Assembly: GCA_030490835.1 (NCBI GenBank) | Contig: CM059972.1 | Coordinates: 93,481,137-93,545,136 of the forward strand | Length of the DNA stretch: 64,000 nucleotides | Reading direction: 5' to 3' | From: Annona cherimola | Taxonomy: Eukaryota; Streptophyta; Magnoliopsida; Magnoliales; Annonaceae | Shown here: in pieces, positions 35,709-44,528 of the stretch | Position numbering within the stretch: position 1 is the stretch's first letter | Layout of the letters: every line of letters starts with the position of its first letter | Translations under genes and position numbers: made by a program | The notes under the pieces: model-generated | What the model saw: the letters and a program-made list of their open reading frames with translations, nothing else | What the model was told of the DNA's origin: nothing | The model's database searches: none

Positions 35709-35720
35709 TGGTATCAGAGC
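35709..35720 (+). other. Primer-binding site (initiator Met tRNA type)
   Basis: TGGTATCAGAGC lies two bases after the 5' LTR. It is complementary to the 3' end of plant initiator methionine tRNA, the usual primer of gypsy elements. Confidence 0.9.
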
Positions 35721-35815
35721 GGTCACACATATAAAATATGGCTTATTAATTATTATAATAATTTTTTTTTTTTTTTAAAAAAAGAATTTTGAAATGGATT
35801 TACAAATCTAACCCT

Positions 35816-36988
35816 ATGTTTTCTTTTTTAGTCCAGAAAATGGTCAGTTCAGGTGCATCGGTTTACCCTACACCTAAAAACCAAAGAAAGACTCTCCCTA
35901 CTACCCAAGAAAGGTTAAGTGCCCTAGAAAAACAGGTTCTAACATGGAGAAAAGAATCCTATTTACAGTACCAAGCCCTAAATAAAAAGCTGGATAGGAT
36001 TTTAGAGGCTGTGGATGCTGCCACCCCACCTATACCTGTTAAACCTCGGGTTAGAAATCTAAACAGGGAGAAGGGTAAGAAACCAGTAACCCAATTAATA
36101 ACTGACCCAGAAATGGAGCTAGATAATGAAACCTTGGCCGATAAAAGTAAAAGGCTGCGTACCCAAAAACCCATAGAGGATGAGAAGCCTAAGAAAAGAA
36201 AAGCTGAAACTCAGGCTGTACCTACATCTAAGAAGGTTGTACCCCTACCTCGGATGGCTGGAACCCTAAAACAGGATAGTCCTTCAACTTTAAGGAAACC
36301 TTCAATACGGACTAAGGTTGCTGTTACAAAGCCTAAGATAACACCTATTAACATACCCAAAGCCCTGCATGAGCTCAAAACTGCTGATGTCATGGATGAG
36401 TTCAAAGCCGCTAATGTACCTAAAGCTAAGGATGTGCCCAAAGCTATGGATGAGTTTGAAGCTGCTAATGTACCCAAGGCTATGGATGAACCCAAGGCAG
36501 TGGATGTACCCAAGGCTGTGGATGTGCCCAAAGAAGTGGATGTGCCCAAAGAAGTGGATGTACCTAAGGTTGTTGATATACCTAAGGCTATGGGTGAGTT
36601 CCTTACTATACCCAAGCTAAAGGTAACGGTTGAATCCAGTCCAAAGCTGCAGAAGGAAGTTTCCCCTGTTCAAGGACCCAGCCCAGATCCTATCTATACT
36701 GAGGTAGAGACCCAGGAATTACCTTCTCAGGCTACTCACAAGTTATCCTCTATGCGGCCACAGGGTCAAGACGTGCAGACTAGAGTTGATTCTAAGGAAG
36801 CCTACACCAGAAAGGAACCAAGGACTTTTTATAACCAACGACCCATTTTAACTGAGTTGGTGTGTTATTTTTGTGGTACCAATGGACATACAGCTAAGGC
36901 ATGTCCATATGGTAGTCGAGTTTGTTTCCTATGTCATTCCTCTGATCACCTCAAGGAAAATTATCCTTTTAGCAAATATGCAAATTAG
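35816..36988 (+). CDS. Extra ORF upstream of gag, with coiled coil and zinc knuckle
   Basis: Intact frame of 390 residues from the first ATG; an in-frame ATG at 35840 is also possible. The N-terminus is basic and followed by a likely coiled coil (roughly residues 30-75, heptad-like around LSALEKQVLTWRKE). A long Lys/Pro-rich middle contains a degenerate minisatellite (about 36366-36600) coding repeated PKAMDE/VDVPK units. The C-terminus has one perfect zinc knuckle, CYFCGTNGHTAKAC, and a second in which the last ligand is replaced (CFLCHSSDHLKENY). It resembles a gag stripped of its capsid domain. Tekay elements normally have a single gag-pol frame, so the ORF is unusual; extra ORFs before gag are known in Ogre/Tat elements. 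Function unknown, perhaps RNA binding. Confidence 0.75.
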   Translation: MFSFLVQKMVSSGASVYPTPKNQRKTLPTTQERLSALEKQVLTWRKESYLQYQALNKKLDRILEAVDAATPPIPVKPRVRNLNREKGKKPVTQLITDPEMELDNETLADKSKRLRTQKPIEDEKPKKRKAETQAVPTSKKVVPLPRMAGTLKQDSPSTLRKPSIRTKVAVTKPKITPINIPKALHELKTADVMDEFKAANVPKAKDVPKAMDEFEAANVPKAMDEPKAVDVPKAVDVPKEVDVPKEVDVPKVVDIPKAMGEFLTIPKLKVTVESSPKLQKEVSPVQGPSPDPIYTEVETQELPSQATHKLSSMRPQGQDVQTRVDSKEAYTRKEPRTFYNQRPILTELVCYFCGTNGHTAKACPYGSRVCFLCHSSDHLKENYPFSKYAN

Positions 36989-37080
36989 GTTGTAATATAT
37001 TTTTTTTTAAAATAAAAAGTTACGATTGTTCCTGTTTGCTTAAGAATATTTATTGAGACCATATTTCTCTTCTATGCCAG
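36989..37080 (+). other. Intron-like spacer between the extra ORF and gag
   Basis: 92 bp beginning AG|GTTGT directly at the TAG of the upstream ORF and ending in a T-rich tract with TATGCCAG one base before the gag ATG. The acceptor looks usable, so a spliced RNA could place the gag start closer to the cap. No transcript evidence. Confidence 0.3.
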
Positions 37081-37081
37081 A

Positions 37082-38554
37082 ATGGAAAGTAATTCCGATG
37101 ATCTGAATGCCCAACCTGGTCACCCAGAGCAATATCCTAGTAAAAAGCCACGAAAGAAGCAGGCTAAGGACCAACCAGAAGCTGAGCCTAGAAAAAGGCC
37201 CAGTAGAAGGAAGGATAAAGCTCTAGTTGAATCTCCGACCAGAACTAACATGCTTGAGCAGCGTCTGAATGAACAAGAGAAAACCTTTGCAGTATTTCAG
37301 ACAAAGGCTTTTCGTCAGTGGGAACGGATGCAAGCACAGCTAGAACAGATTGTTCAACAGCAATCATCAGCAGTGCTAAGAAACCAAGAGCACCGTCACC
37401 ACGGGCATGATGAACATCAGTCGACTGCCAGTATGCATGGGAGTCAGAGAGAAGGGCCAGATCAAAACCCTGATGCTCGGGTTTTAGAGGGAAGATCGGA
37501 ATTTGGTAGGCATGAAGAAGTAGATGTCTCAAACCAGGCGAACAGAGGAGCTAGTGATAAAGCTCAAGGAACAGTTGTAGAAAGTCTGAGTATTACAACC
37601 ACGGTTTGTCCCGAACAGCGAGAAATGGATCGACGAGATGCTGATGCATTCCATCGTCAAAAACCCCCATCCTTTGTCGGTGGTGATTGTTTAGCTGCCG
37701 AGCATTGGATCGAGGCGATGGAAAAGATTTTTGACTTTCTAGGTTGTGGCGACCGACAGAAAGTTTTATTTGCTCCGTTCAAACTAAGTGGAGAGGCCTA
37801 TCGATGGTGGAAGACACAACAACGTGTCTTCAATAGTAGAAAAGAAAATGTAACTTGGGATAAATTTAAGGAATCCTTTTTCGCCAAATTCTTTCCATCT
37901 TCTGTTAAAATTTCGAAGGCCCGAGAGTTTGCTGAATTGAAGCAAGGCACTATGACGGTGGCCGAGTATGAAACAAAGTTCAACTCTCTGCTTCGGTTTG
38001 CTCCAAGCTCAGAATGGGAAGAATATAGTCGGATCCGCAAGTTTGAGGATGGTCTTGCTGAGGGTATACGCGGTCGAGTAATACTTTGCCGCAATAAAAC
38101 CTATGGTGATGCAGTTGACAATGCTCTCTTAGTTGAGAGTGATACTGCTGAACTTGATCGGCGTTACCTGAAAAGGGAACGATCACCAGTAAAAGATCAT
38201 TCAGGAAAGAAGCAGATCGGACAGTCTTCTTCGGGGCAAACTAGAGTCGAGGGAAGTGGAAAGAATGGAGGATTTCAAAAGAAGAAAAAAATCCTTAAGT
38301 GCAACAGATGCGGAAAGTTTCATACCGGACTTTGCAAATGCTTCAAGTGCGGAAAGACTGGTCATCGACCATCAAATTGTGTCGTCGGTTTCGTATGCTA
38401 CAACTGCGGACAACCTGGTCACATCATTAAGGATTGTCCAATAGCAAGAAATGTCGGACAACCACAACAGCAGGGGAAAAATCGTCCAGTTGATAGACCA
38501 GCGGGACAACAGTACCAAGGTGGACAACAGTACCAAGGTGGTGGTGGACGATAG
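37082..38554 (+). CDS. Gag polyprotein region of the gypsy element
   Basis: 490 residues from ATG to TAG. The basic N-terminus has a coiled-coil-like segment (about 60-100). The retrotransposon capsid domain spans about 195-330 (RQKPPSFVGG, AEHWIEAMEKIF, AYRWWKTQ, TVAEYETKFNSLLRFAP). A basic linker leads to three Cys/His motifs near 400-455 (CNRCGKFHTGLC, CFKCGKTGHRPSNC, CYNCGQPGHIIKDC). The tail is Gln/Gly-rich with a short duplication. The protein packages element RNA. The terminal TAG (38552-38554) is in the same frame as the downstream protease, so in most relatives gag-pol would continue here. Confidence 0.9.
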   Translation: MESNSDDLNAQPGHPEQYPSKKPRKKQAKDQPEAEPRKRPSRRKDKALVESPTRTNMLEQRLNEQEKTFAVFQTKAFRQWERMQAQLEQIVQQQSSAVLRNQEHRHHGHDEHQSTASMHGSQREGPDQNPDARVLEGRSEFGRHEEVDVSNQANRGASDKAQGTVVESLSITTTVCPEQREMDRRDADAFHRQKPPSFVGGDCLAAEHWIEAMEKIFDFLGCGDRQKVLFAPFKLSGEAYRWWKTQQRVFNSRKENVTWDKFKESFFAKFFPSSVKISKAREFAELKQGTMTVAEYETKFNSLLRFAPSSEWEEYSRIRKFEDGLAEGIRGRVILCRNKTYGDAVDNALLVESDTAELDRRYLKRERSPVKDHSGKKQIGQSSSGQTRVEGSGKNGGFQKKKKILKCNRCGKFHTGLCKCFKCGKTGHRPSNCVVGFVCYNCGQPGHIIKDCPIARNVGQPQQQGKNRPVDRPAGQQYQGGQQYQGGGGR

Positions 38555-40567
38555 CCAGTTTTACCAGCTCAAGCACAAATCCGTGCCCTAATACCTGAGC
38601 AAACCCAAGCACCGGAGGAGACAGTGGCAGGTATTATTCGAATCTGTGTTGTTTTTGCTCGAGTATTATTTGACACAGGTGCGGATAGTTCTTTTATATC
38701 CGAAGAGTTCGTGCAAGAGCATAAATTGAAAGTCACTAAGTTAACTTGGGATGTTCGAGTCACATCGCCTGTTGGGGGTAGTTTATTGATTAGACATGCT
38801 TGTATGGCTTGTACCCTAGAAATTGAAAGTTTGACCATCCCAGTAGATCTTTTAATCCTACCTATGAAAGATTTAGATGTCATTTTGGGAATGAATTGGC
38901 TAACTGAGTGGGTACATGGAATTTACCCTCGTGAGCGTCGTGTAAGCTTAAGAGGATCCGATAAACAAAGCATTGATTTCAAGGGAAGTCAATTGGTAGT
39001 ACCCCACATCATATCAGCTTTTCAAGCTAGAAAACTTATTAGAAAAGGTTGGCAAGGATGTCTTGTTTCAGTTCTAGCAATAGAAGATAAAAAGGTTAAG
39101 TTGGAAGACATTCCGATTGTTCATGAATTTCCGGATGTGTTTCCAAAAGAGTTGCCGGGAGTACCTCCAGAAAGAGAAATTGATTTCATCATAGAATTGA
39201 TGTCCGGTACTACTCCAATTTCAAAAGCTCCTTATCGAATGGCTCCTGCAGAATTGAAAGAATTAAAGATACAGTTGCAAGAGCTTCTCGATTTGGGATT
39301 TATTCGACCTAGTAAGTCACCTTGGGGAGCACCTGTGCTTTTTGTAAAGAAGAAAGATGGCAGTATGAGGCTGTGCATCGATTACAGAGAGCTTAATAAG
39401 ATAACAATAAAGAACAAATATCCACTTCCCCGAGTTGACGATCTCTTTGATCAACTGCAAGGTGCATCGGTCTTCTCCAAAATAGATCTACGGTCAGAAT
39501 ATCATCAGTTGAAAGTTCGTGATGAAGATATATCTAAGACAGCTTTTAGAACCCGATATGGTCATTATGAATTTTTAGTGATGCCATTCGGAGTAACCAA
39601 TGCCCCGGCAGCATTTATGGACCTTATGAATAGGGTATTTCGACAGTTCTTAGACAAGTGTGTGGTGGTATTTATTGATGATATTTTAGTGTATTCCAAA
39701 GGAGAGGCAGAGCATGTTGGTCATCTAAGAGAAGTACTACAGACCCTAAAAGAACACAAGTTGTATGCCAAACTAAAGAAATGTGAGTTTTGGATGGATA
39801 GTGTGACATTCTTAGGTCATGTAGTTAGCAGTGATGGTGTATCAGTAGACCCAAAGAAGATAGAAGCTATAACCAATTGGGGTAGACCGACTACTGTAAC
39901 TGAGGTTAGAAGTTTTCTGGGTATGGCAGGGTATTATCGTAAATTCGTGGAAAATTTCTCAAGCATTGCAGTACCACTCACCAGGTTAACCCACAAAAAT
40001 ACTAAATTTATCTGGTCAGATGCTTGTGAGAAAAGTTTCAAAGAATTAAAGAGTCGCTTAACTTCAGCGCCGATTTTAGCCTTGCCGATCACTGGCGAAA
40101 ACTACGTGGTGTACAGTGATGCATCTAGGAAAGGTCTCGGTTGTGTACTTATGCAGCAAGGTAGGGTAATTGCCTATGCATCTAGGCAGTTAAGACACTA
40201 TGAACAAAATTACCCTACCCATGACCTGGAATTAGCTGCAGTGGTGTTTGCTTTAAAAATATGGCGGCACTACTTGTATGGTGAGAAAACCGAAATCTTT
40301 ACAGACCATAAGAGCCTGAAATATATTTTCTCTCAAAAAGAGTTGAACCTCCGACAGAGAAGATGGTTGGAGTTACTAAAAGACTATGACATTAGTATTC
40401 AATATCACCCCGGTAAAGCAAATGTGGTAGCTGATGCTCTAAGTCGTAAATTCTATACTGCAGCTTGGATTACTCAACAATTGCCTCTAATAAGAGAAAT
40501 TCAATCATTGCAGTTAGAAGTGGTAACTCCACGAGAAATTCGAAGAATAAGTGCTTTACAAATTTAG
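38555..40567 (+). CDS. Pol: protease, reverse transcriptase, RNase H (ends at a premature TAG)
   Basis: Open frame in register with gag. The aspartic protease has [12 protein letters not shown] near 38670. Reverse transcriptase spans about 39210-39860, with [10 protein letters not shown] near 39375, the fingers/palm motif [10 protein letters not shown] and the catalytic FIDDILVYS near 39671. The usual Gly in DLRSGYHQ is Glu here. RNase H runs about 40105-40450 ([37 protein letters not shown]). The frame stops at TAG 40565-40567 inside the linker before integrase, and the same frame reopens directly after it. This is a broken pol, not two genes. The true start is from gag, since no ATG lies near 38555. 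Confidence 0.9.
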   Translation, partial: PVLPAQAQIRALIPEQTQAPEETVAGIIRICVVFARVLFDTGADSSFISEEFVQEHKLKVTKLTWDVRVTSPVGGSLLIRHACMACTLEIESLTIPVDLLILPMKDLDVILGMNWLTEWVHGIYPRERRVSLRGSDKQSIDFKGSQLVVPHIISAFQARKLIRKGWQGCLVSVLAIEDKKVKLEDIPIVHEFPDVFPKELPGVPPEREIDFIIELMSGTTPISKAPYRMAPAELKELKIQLQELLDLGFIRPSKSPWGAPVLFVKKKDGSMRLCIDYRELNKITIKNKYPLPRVDDLFDQLQGASVFSKIDLRSEYHQLKVRDEDISKTAFRTRYGHYEFLVMPFGVTNAPAAFMDLMNRVFRQFLDKCVVVFIDDILVYSKGEAEHVGHLREVLQTLKEHKLYAKLKKCEFWMDSVTFLGHVVSSDGVSVDPKKIEAITNWGRPTTVTEVRSFLGMAGYYRKFVENFSSIAVPLTRLTHKNTKFIWSDACEKSFKELKSRLTSAPILALPITGENYVVYSDASRKGLGCVLMQQGRVIAYASRQLRHYEQNYPTHDLELAAVVFALKIWRHYLYGEKTEIFTDHKSLKYIFSQKELNLRQRRWLELLKDYDISIQYHPGKANVVADALSRKFYTAAWITQQLPLIREIQSLQLEVVTPREIRRISALQI

Positions 40568-42010
40568 TCAACACTGATTGATCGGATAAAGCAAGCTCAG
40601 AAACAAGATAAACTTATTCTTCGTGTTTTAGAGAAGTTAAAGAATGGAGATCCCTCGGAATTCAGTTGCAGTCTTGATGGCACATTACTTTTCCAGGGAA
40701 GGTTAGTTGTACCCAGAGATGATAAGCTACGACGAGAAATTTTAGAGGAAGCCCATCAGTCTAAATTTTCTGTGCACCCTGGTAGTACCAAGATGTACAA
40801 AGATTTGAGACAAAGTTTCTGGTGGAAAAGGCTGCGTGTCGAGTGTGCCAAATTTGTGTCTCAGTGCTTAGTATGTCAGCAGGTCAAAGCTGAACGAAAA
40901 AGACAAGCCGGATTGTTGCAACCTTTAGAAATACCAGAGTGGAAATGGGAGCATATTACCATGGACTTTGTGACGGCTCTCCCTAGGACGCAAGCTCGTT
41001 ATGATGCTGTATGGGTAGTGGTGGACAGACTTACTAAATCTGCTCACTTCTTGCCCTATCGCATGACCTTTAGAATGGATCAAATGGCAGATCTGTACCT
41101 GCGGGAGATTGTTCGTTTACATGGTGTCCCTGTTTCTATTGTGTCAGACAGAGATCGACGGTTTATTTCTGATTTCTGGCAAAAATTACAGAAATGTATG
41201 GGAACAGAGTTGCGGTTAAGCACCGCATATCACCCGCAGACGGATGGTCAGTCTGAAAGAACTATTCAAATTTTAGAAGATTTATTAAGAGCTTGTGCCT
41301 TAGATTTTCCTGGTTCATGGGATGAGCATTTATCTTTGGTTGAATTTGCCTATAACAATAGTTATCAGGCTAGTATTGGTATGACTCCGTTTGAAGCTCT
41401 GTATGGAAAAAGGTGTCGAACGCCTGTCTATTGGGAAGAAATTGGTACGCGACAACTTTTAGCTCCAGCCTTGGTTCAGGAAGCTGCCGATGTGGTTCGA
41501 ATTATTAGACGACGATTAGAAATAGCGCAAGATCGCCAGAAAAAGTATGCTGATGGCAGACGAAGAGACCTACAATTTACAGTAGGCGAGTTAGTCTTTT
41601 TAAAAGTCTCTCCCACTAAAGGTGTGACTCGTTCCGGAGTAAAAGGCAAATTATCTCCTCGATATATTGGACCTTTTGAGATATTGGAAATTATAGGCGG
41701 TGTTGCCTATCGGCTAGCATTGCCTCCTTCGCTAGCAAATGTTCATAATGTCTTCCATATCTCACAGTTAAGAAAGTATGTAGCCGATTCAACGCATATT
41801 TTGTTAACCGAACAATATGAGATCGAGGAAGATTTAACTCATCCAGAACGTCCTGTTCGAATCTTGGATAGTCGCGAGAAGCAGTTAAAGAGGAGGACAA
41901 TTCGGCACGTTCTAGTGCAGTGGAGCAACCACGGTGAGCGGGAAGCAACGTGGGAGCTAGAGGACGATATTCGTAGAATCTGCCCCGAATTGTTCCAAAA
42001 TCTATCATGA
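40568..42010 (+). CDS. Pol continued: integrase and chromodomain
   Basis: Same frame as the upstream pol, separated only by the TAG at 40565-40567. The HHCC zinc-binding N-terminus lies at about 40750-40885 (HPG, then CLVC). The catalytic core shows the D,D-35-E set: Asp in ITMDFVTALP near 40965, Asp in SDRDRRF near 41148, Glu in DGQSERTIQ near 41255. The C-terminal GPFEILEIIGGVAYRL module and a chromodomain-like end (VLVQWSNHGEREATWE, ICPELF; about 41895-41995) follow. Chromodomains steer chromoviruses toward heterochromatin. It ends TGA, 43 bp before the 3' LTR. Confidence 0.9.
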   Translation, partial: STLIDRIKQAQKQDKLILRVLEKLKNGDPSEFSCSLDGTLLFQGRLVVPRDDKLRREILEEAHQSKFSVHPGSTKMYKDLRQSFWWKRLRVECAKFVSQCLVCQQVKAERKRQAGLLQPLEIPEWKWEHITMDFVTALPRTQARYDAVWVVVDRLTKSAHFLPYRMTFRMDQMADLYLREIVRLHGVPVSIVSDRDRRFISDFWQKLQKCMGTELRLSTAYHPQTDGQSERTIQILEDLLRACALDFPGSWDEHLSLVEFAYNNSYQASIGMTPFEALYGKRCRTPVYWEEIGTRQLLAPALVQEAADVVRIIRRRLEIAQDRQKKYADGRRRDLQFTVGELVFLKVSPTKGVTRSGVKGKLSPRYIGPFEILEIIGGVAYRLALPPSLANVHNVFHISQLRKYVADSTHILLTEQYEIEEDLTHPERPVRILDSREKQLKRRTIRHVLVQWSNHGEREATWELEDDIRRICPELFQNLS

Positions 42011-42040
42011 CTATTGCAAGTTTCGAGGACGAAACTTTAT

Positions 42041-42053
42041 AAGGTGGGGAGAA
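42041..42053 (+). other. Polypurine tract
   Basis: AAGGTGGGGAGAA is all purine except one T and abuts the 3' LTR. It is the expected plus-strand primer. Confidence 0.85.
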
Positions 42054-43604
42054 TGTAAAATATTGAAAATAATAACAATTAATTTTTGCATTTTTGCCTC
42101 TCCAGACATGTGGGCCCCACGGGATAAGATAGGATGAGATAAGAACTCTCCTAGATAAGGTGGTTAAGATATAATTTAATTTTAAAACAAATTTTATCTC
42201 TATCTCTCCACCGGATAAGATGAGATGAGATACGATTTAGTTTAATTAGAATTTAAGTTGAAGTGATAATTTTATCTTTTATACCTTTCCTAGAATTTTA
42301 GGAAACCTACAAGAACCCTCTTATAAAAAGGCGTTTGGGGAGTGGGTTTAGGGATGCATCCGTAAGAAAGGTCGGGAGATAGAATTGTGGAATGACAGAA
42401 AGCTACGTGAGGCAAGTGAGATTTGATTTGAAAATTGATTTTAGTTCAATGATTATGCATTTATATATATTTTGCAATTAATTAAGTTATACTAATTAAT
42501 TGTATAAGGCATGTTTATTAATTGTTATGATTTTTAAAGTGATGGGGTTAATATATTGTTATGATTTAATTTTATAATCCTAAAATTTTTTTTTTTCGGA
42601 TATAAAATTTTGCAGATCAGCATATTTAAAATTTTATGATGCACATGTTCAGATTTTTATCTTTATTAAGCATGTTTTTATTATACAAATTAATATATAA
42701 AATAACTTATAATGGAAAAGTTATGTATAATGGTTTCGGATATATTAATTTGTACAAATGGGATTTTGTGCATGATTAAATATATATGGATATGTATATA
42801 TAGTCCGTCCAGGTGTCAGAGCCTTGAAGACATGCGGAGAAAGAATTCGTCCAGGGAAACTTCCGACGAATGGATTTCTTAATTTTGTTTTGCAACGAAA
42901 TTTTCTTCGTTGCTATTTTTACTCTTTAGTATATTTAATATATTTGATGCTTTTGGTGTCCATATGGTTTGAGAAATTGACATGTAGCCATTGCTGCAAT
43001 AAAGGCTAAGTGAGTGAGGTCTAGGTGGGACCCATCTGCAGTAAAGACTGATGATATGACTTAATGTGGGCCGTTCATTCCATTTTATTGTGATTTATTC
43101 ATTTGAACTCCGATTTGGGTAATCAAATAGTCTATCCCTATGTTTTTTATGCTTCTGGACTCAATGGAAGGGTTTGATTTTGCATTTGAGGCCTAATTTT
43201 TAAGATACTAAATTAAATGATTATTTTATCATTTAATTAAGTTATAAATGGGCCATTATCCATTTTCAAATAATTTTCTACTTGCTAGTCATGTTGAGAC
43301 TAACCCATTATTTTTACAGGTGTACCAAATCAAGTGGGACACTAGCGTTTTGGGATTTACGAGAAGATTTTCAAGAATAATTTTTTCTATTTATTTATTT
43401 TAAAGGCATGTATTGAAAATGATAGACTTGTAAAATATTTTTTTTATGCCTTGATGTAATAATGGGAACATTACTAGTGGAAGTGGAATTTTTGAAATTT
43501 TTATGAAATTATAATAATTAATTTGGCCATAAATGTGTGATTGATCTTGGGAAATTGCATTAAATACACGGCCCGGGATCACTTTTCTGGACCGGTATGT
43601 TACA
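42054..43604 (+). repeat. 3' LTR of the gypsy element
   Basis: 1551 bp, almost identical to the 5' LTR. It begins directly after the polypurine tract and ends TTACA, followed by GATGT. The TATA-type box is at about 42322-42329. Confidence 0.93.
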
Positions 43605-43904
43605 GATGTTGACAACAGAATCTTTTGTAATACTAATTGGTGTCTCACGGATAATCATTTCATGTTGAATTTCAAATGTTGCGAAAGATTATTTAGAAAA
43701 TAATTATCTAAAGCTATTTTGAAAGATATTACTACGCATACAGCCAAAGTATATACAACAAGAAACGGTGATATGTTTTTAATGGTTTTTTAAAATTGAT
43801 TAAAATATATAATATAGTAATTAATAAAATGATTAAATTAATTAAAATTTCACATCATTGTCAAATACTATGGCTTGTGATGATTTCAGATCGATCTGAA
43901 ATGT

Positions 43905-44215
43905 TCCCATCTTAGGCTAGTTCGAAATATCATTTTTAAATATTTTTTGCAATTTTTAATTAGATCATTAAGCCTATAAATCAAGTTTTTCTATTTTTGA
44001 ATATATATTTATTTATTTTGTATTTTTAAATACATGGATGTTGTGGTCAATTAGTGAAAATGACCACAATACTCTAATGTTTAAAAATATAAAATTAATA
44101 TATGCATATCTTCAGAATTGGTAAAACTTGCTTTATAAATAATATACACTTAGATTTATAGTTTAATTAAAATTTCCTTAAAAAATTTTAAAAAATGGGT
44201 GCTATAAGATGATCA
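43905..44215. mobile_element. Fold-back element next to the 3' LTR
   Basis: Arms meet at GTTGTGGTCAATTAGTG / AAAATGACCACAATACTC, with TCAAGTTTTTCTATTTTTGA mirrored by GAATTGGTAAAACTTGC. Same arm type as 30900. Confidence 0.6.
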
Positions 44216-44528
44216 TTCGGCAATATCTGTGTATATCCACCCTCTCTCCAGCTAACTTGTGCTATTTGCGATCCTCCGTCGAATTTCGAGGACCCGGCGC
44301 AAACGAGAGGAAAGATCTAATGATGAGAATTAAAAGTGAAGATATGAAAGACGAACAGATGCAATAATTACGTTAGAAGATGGTTTACGATTCATCGCAG
44401 CAGGTGGTTTTGAATCGTAAGTACCTAACAACTTTTTTATTTTCTCATTAATATGGATATTTAATAAAATTCAATCCACATGAAATATTTAGTATTATTT
44501 ATTTAGCTAAAATAACAAGTACGTATTT

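Larger units (their letters stand above)
34159..43604 (+). mobile_element. Nearly complete Ty3/gypsy chromovirus (Tekay/Del-like) LTR retrotransposon
   Basis: A 9.4-kb element, from its 5' LTR (34159-35706) to its 3' LTR (42054-43604). LTRs start TGTAA and end TTACA. They differ at only about 11 places by eye, several of them homopolymer lengths. A primer-binding site complementary to initiator methionine tRNA follows two bases after the 5' LTR, and a polypurine tract ends at the 3' LTR. Domain order is extra zinc-knuckle ORF, gag, protease, reverse transcriptase, RNase H, integrase, chromodomain. The chromodomain and the polymerase sequence place it in the Tekay/Del chromovirus lineage (family knowledge). 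The flanking pentamers TATGT and GATGT match at four of five positions. Two in-frame TAG codons break gag-pol, so this copy is probably not autonomous. Confidence 0.93.

Noticed and set aside
36211..36615. Minus-strand frame rich in ALGTST repeats
   Set aside because: Antisense shadow of the VDVPK minisatellite in the extra ORF of the gypsy element.
42008..43604. Second gypsy element starting at the 3' LTR
   Set aside because: Nothing after 43604 resembles a primer site or gag. The sequence is simply the 3' LTR of the one element.
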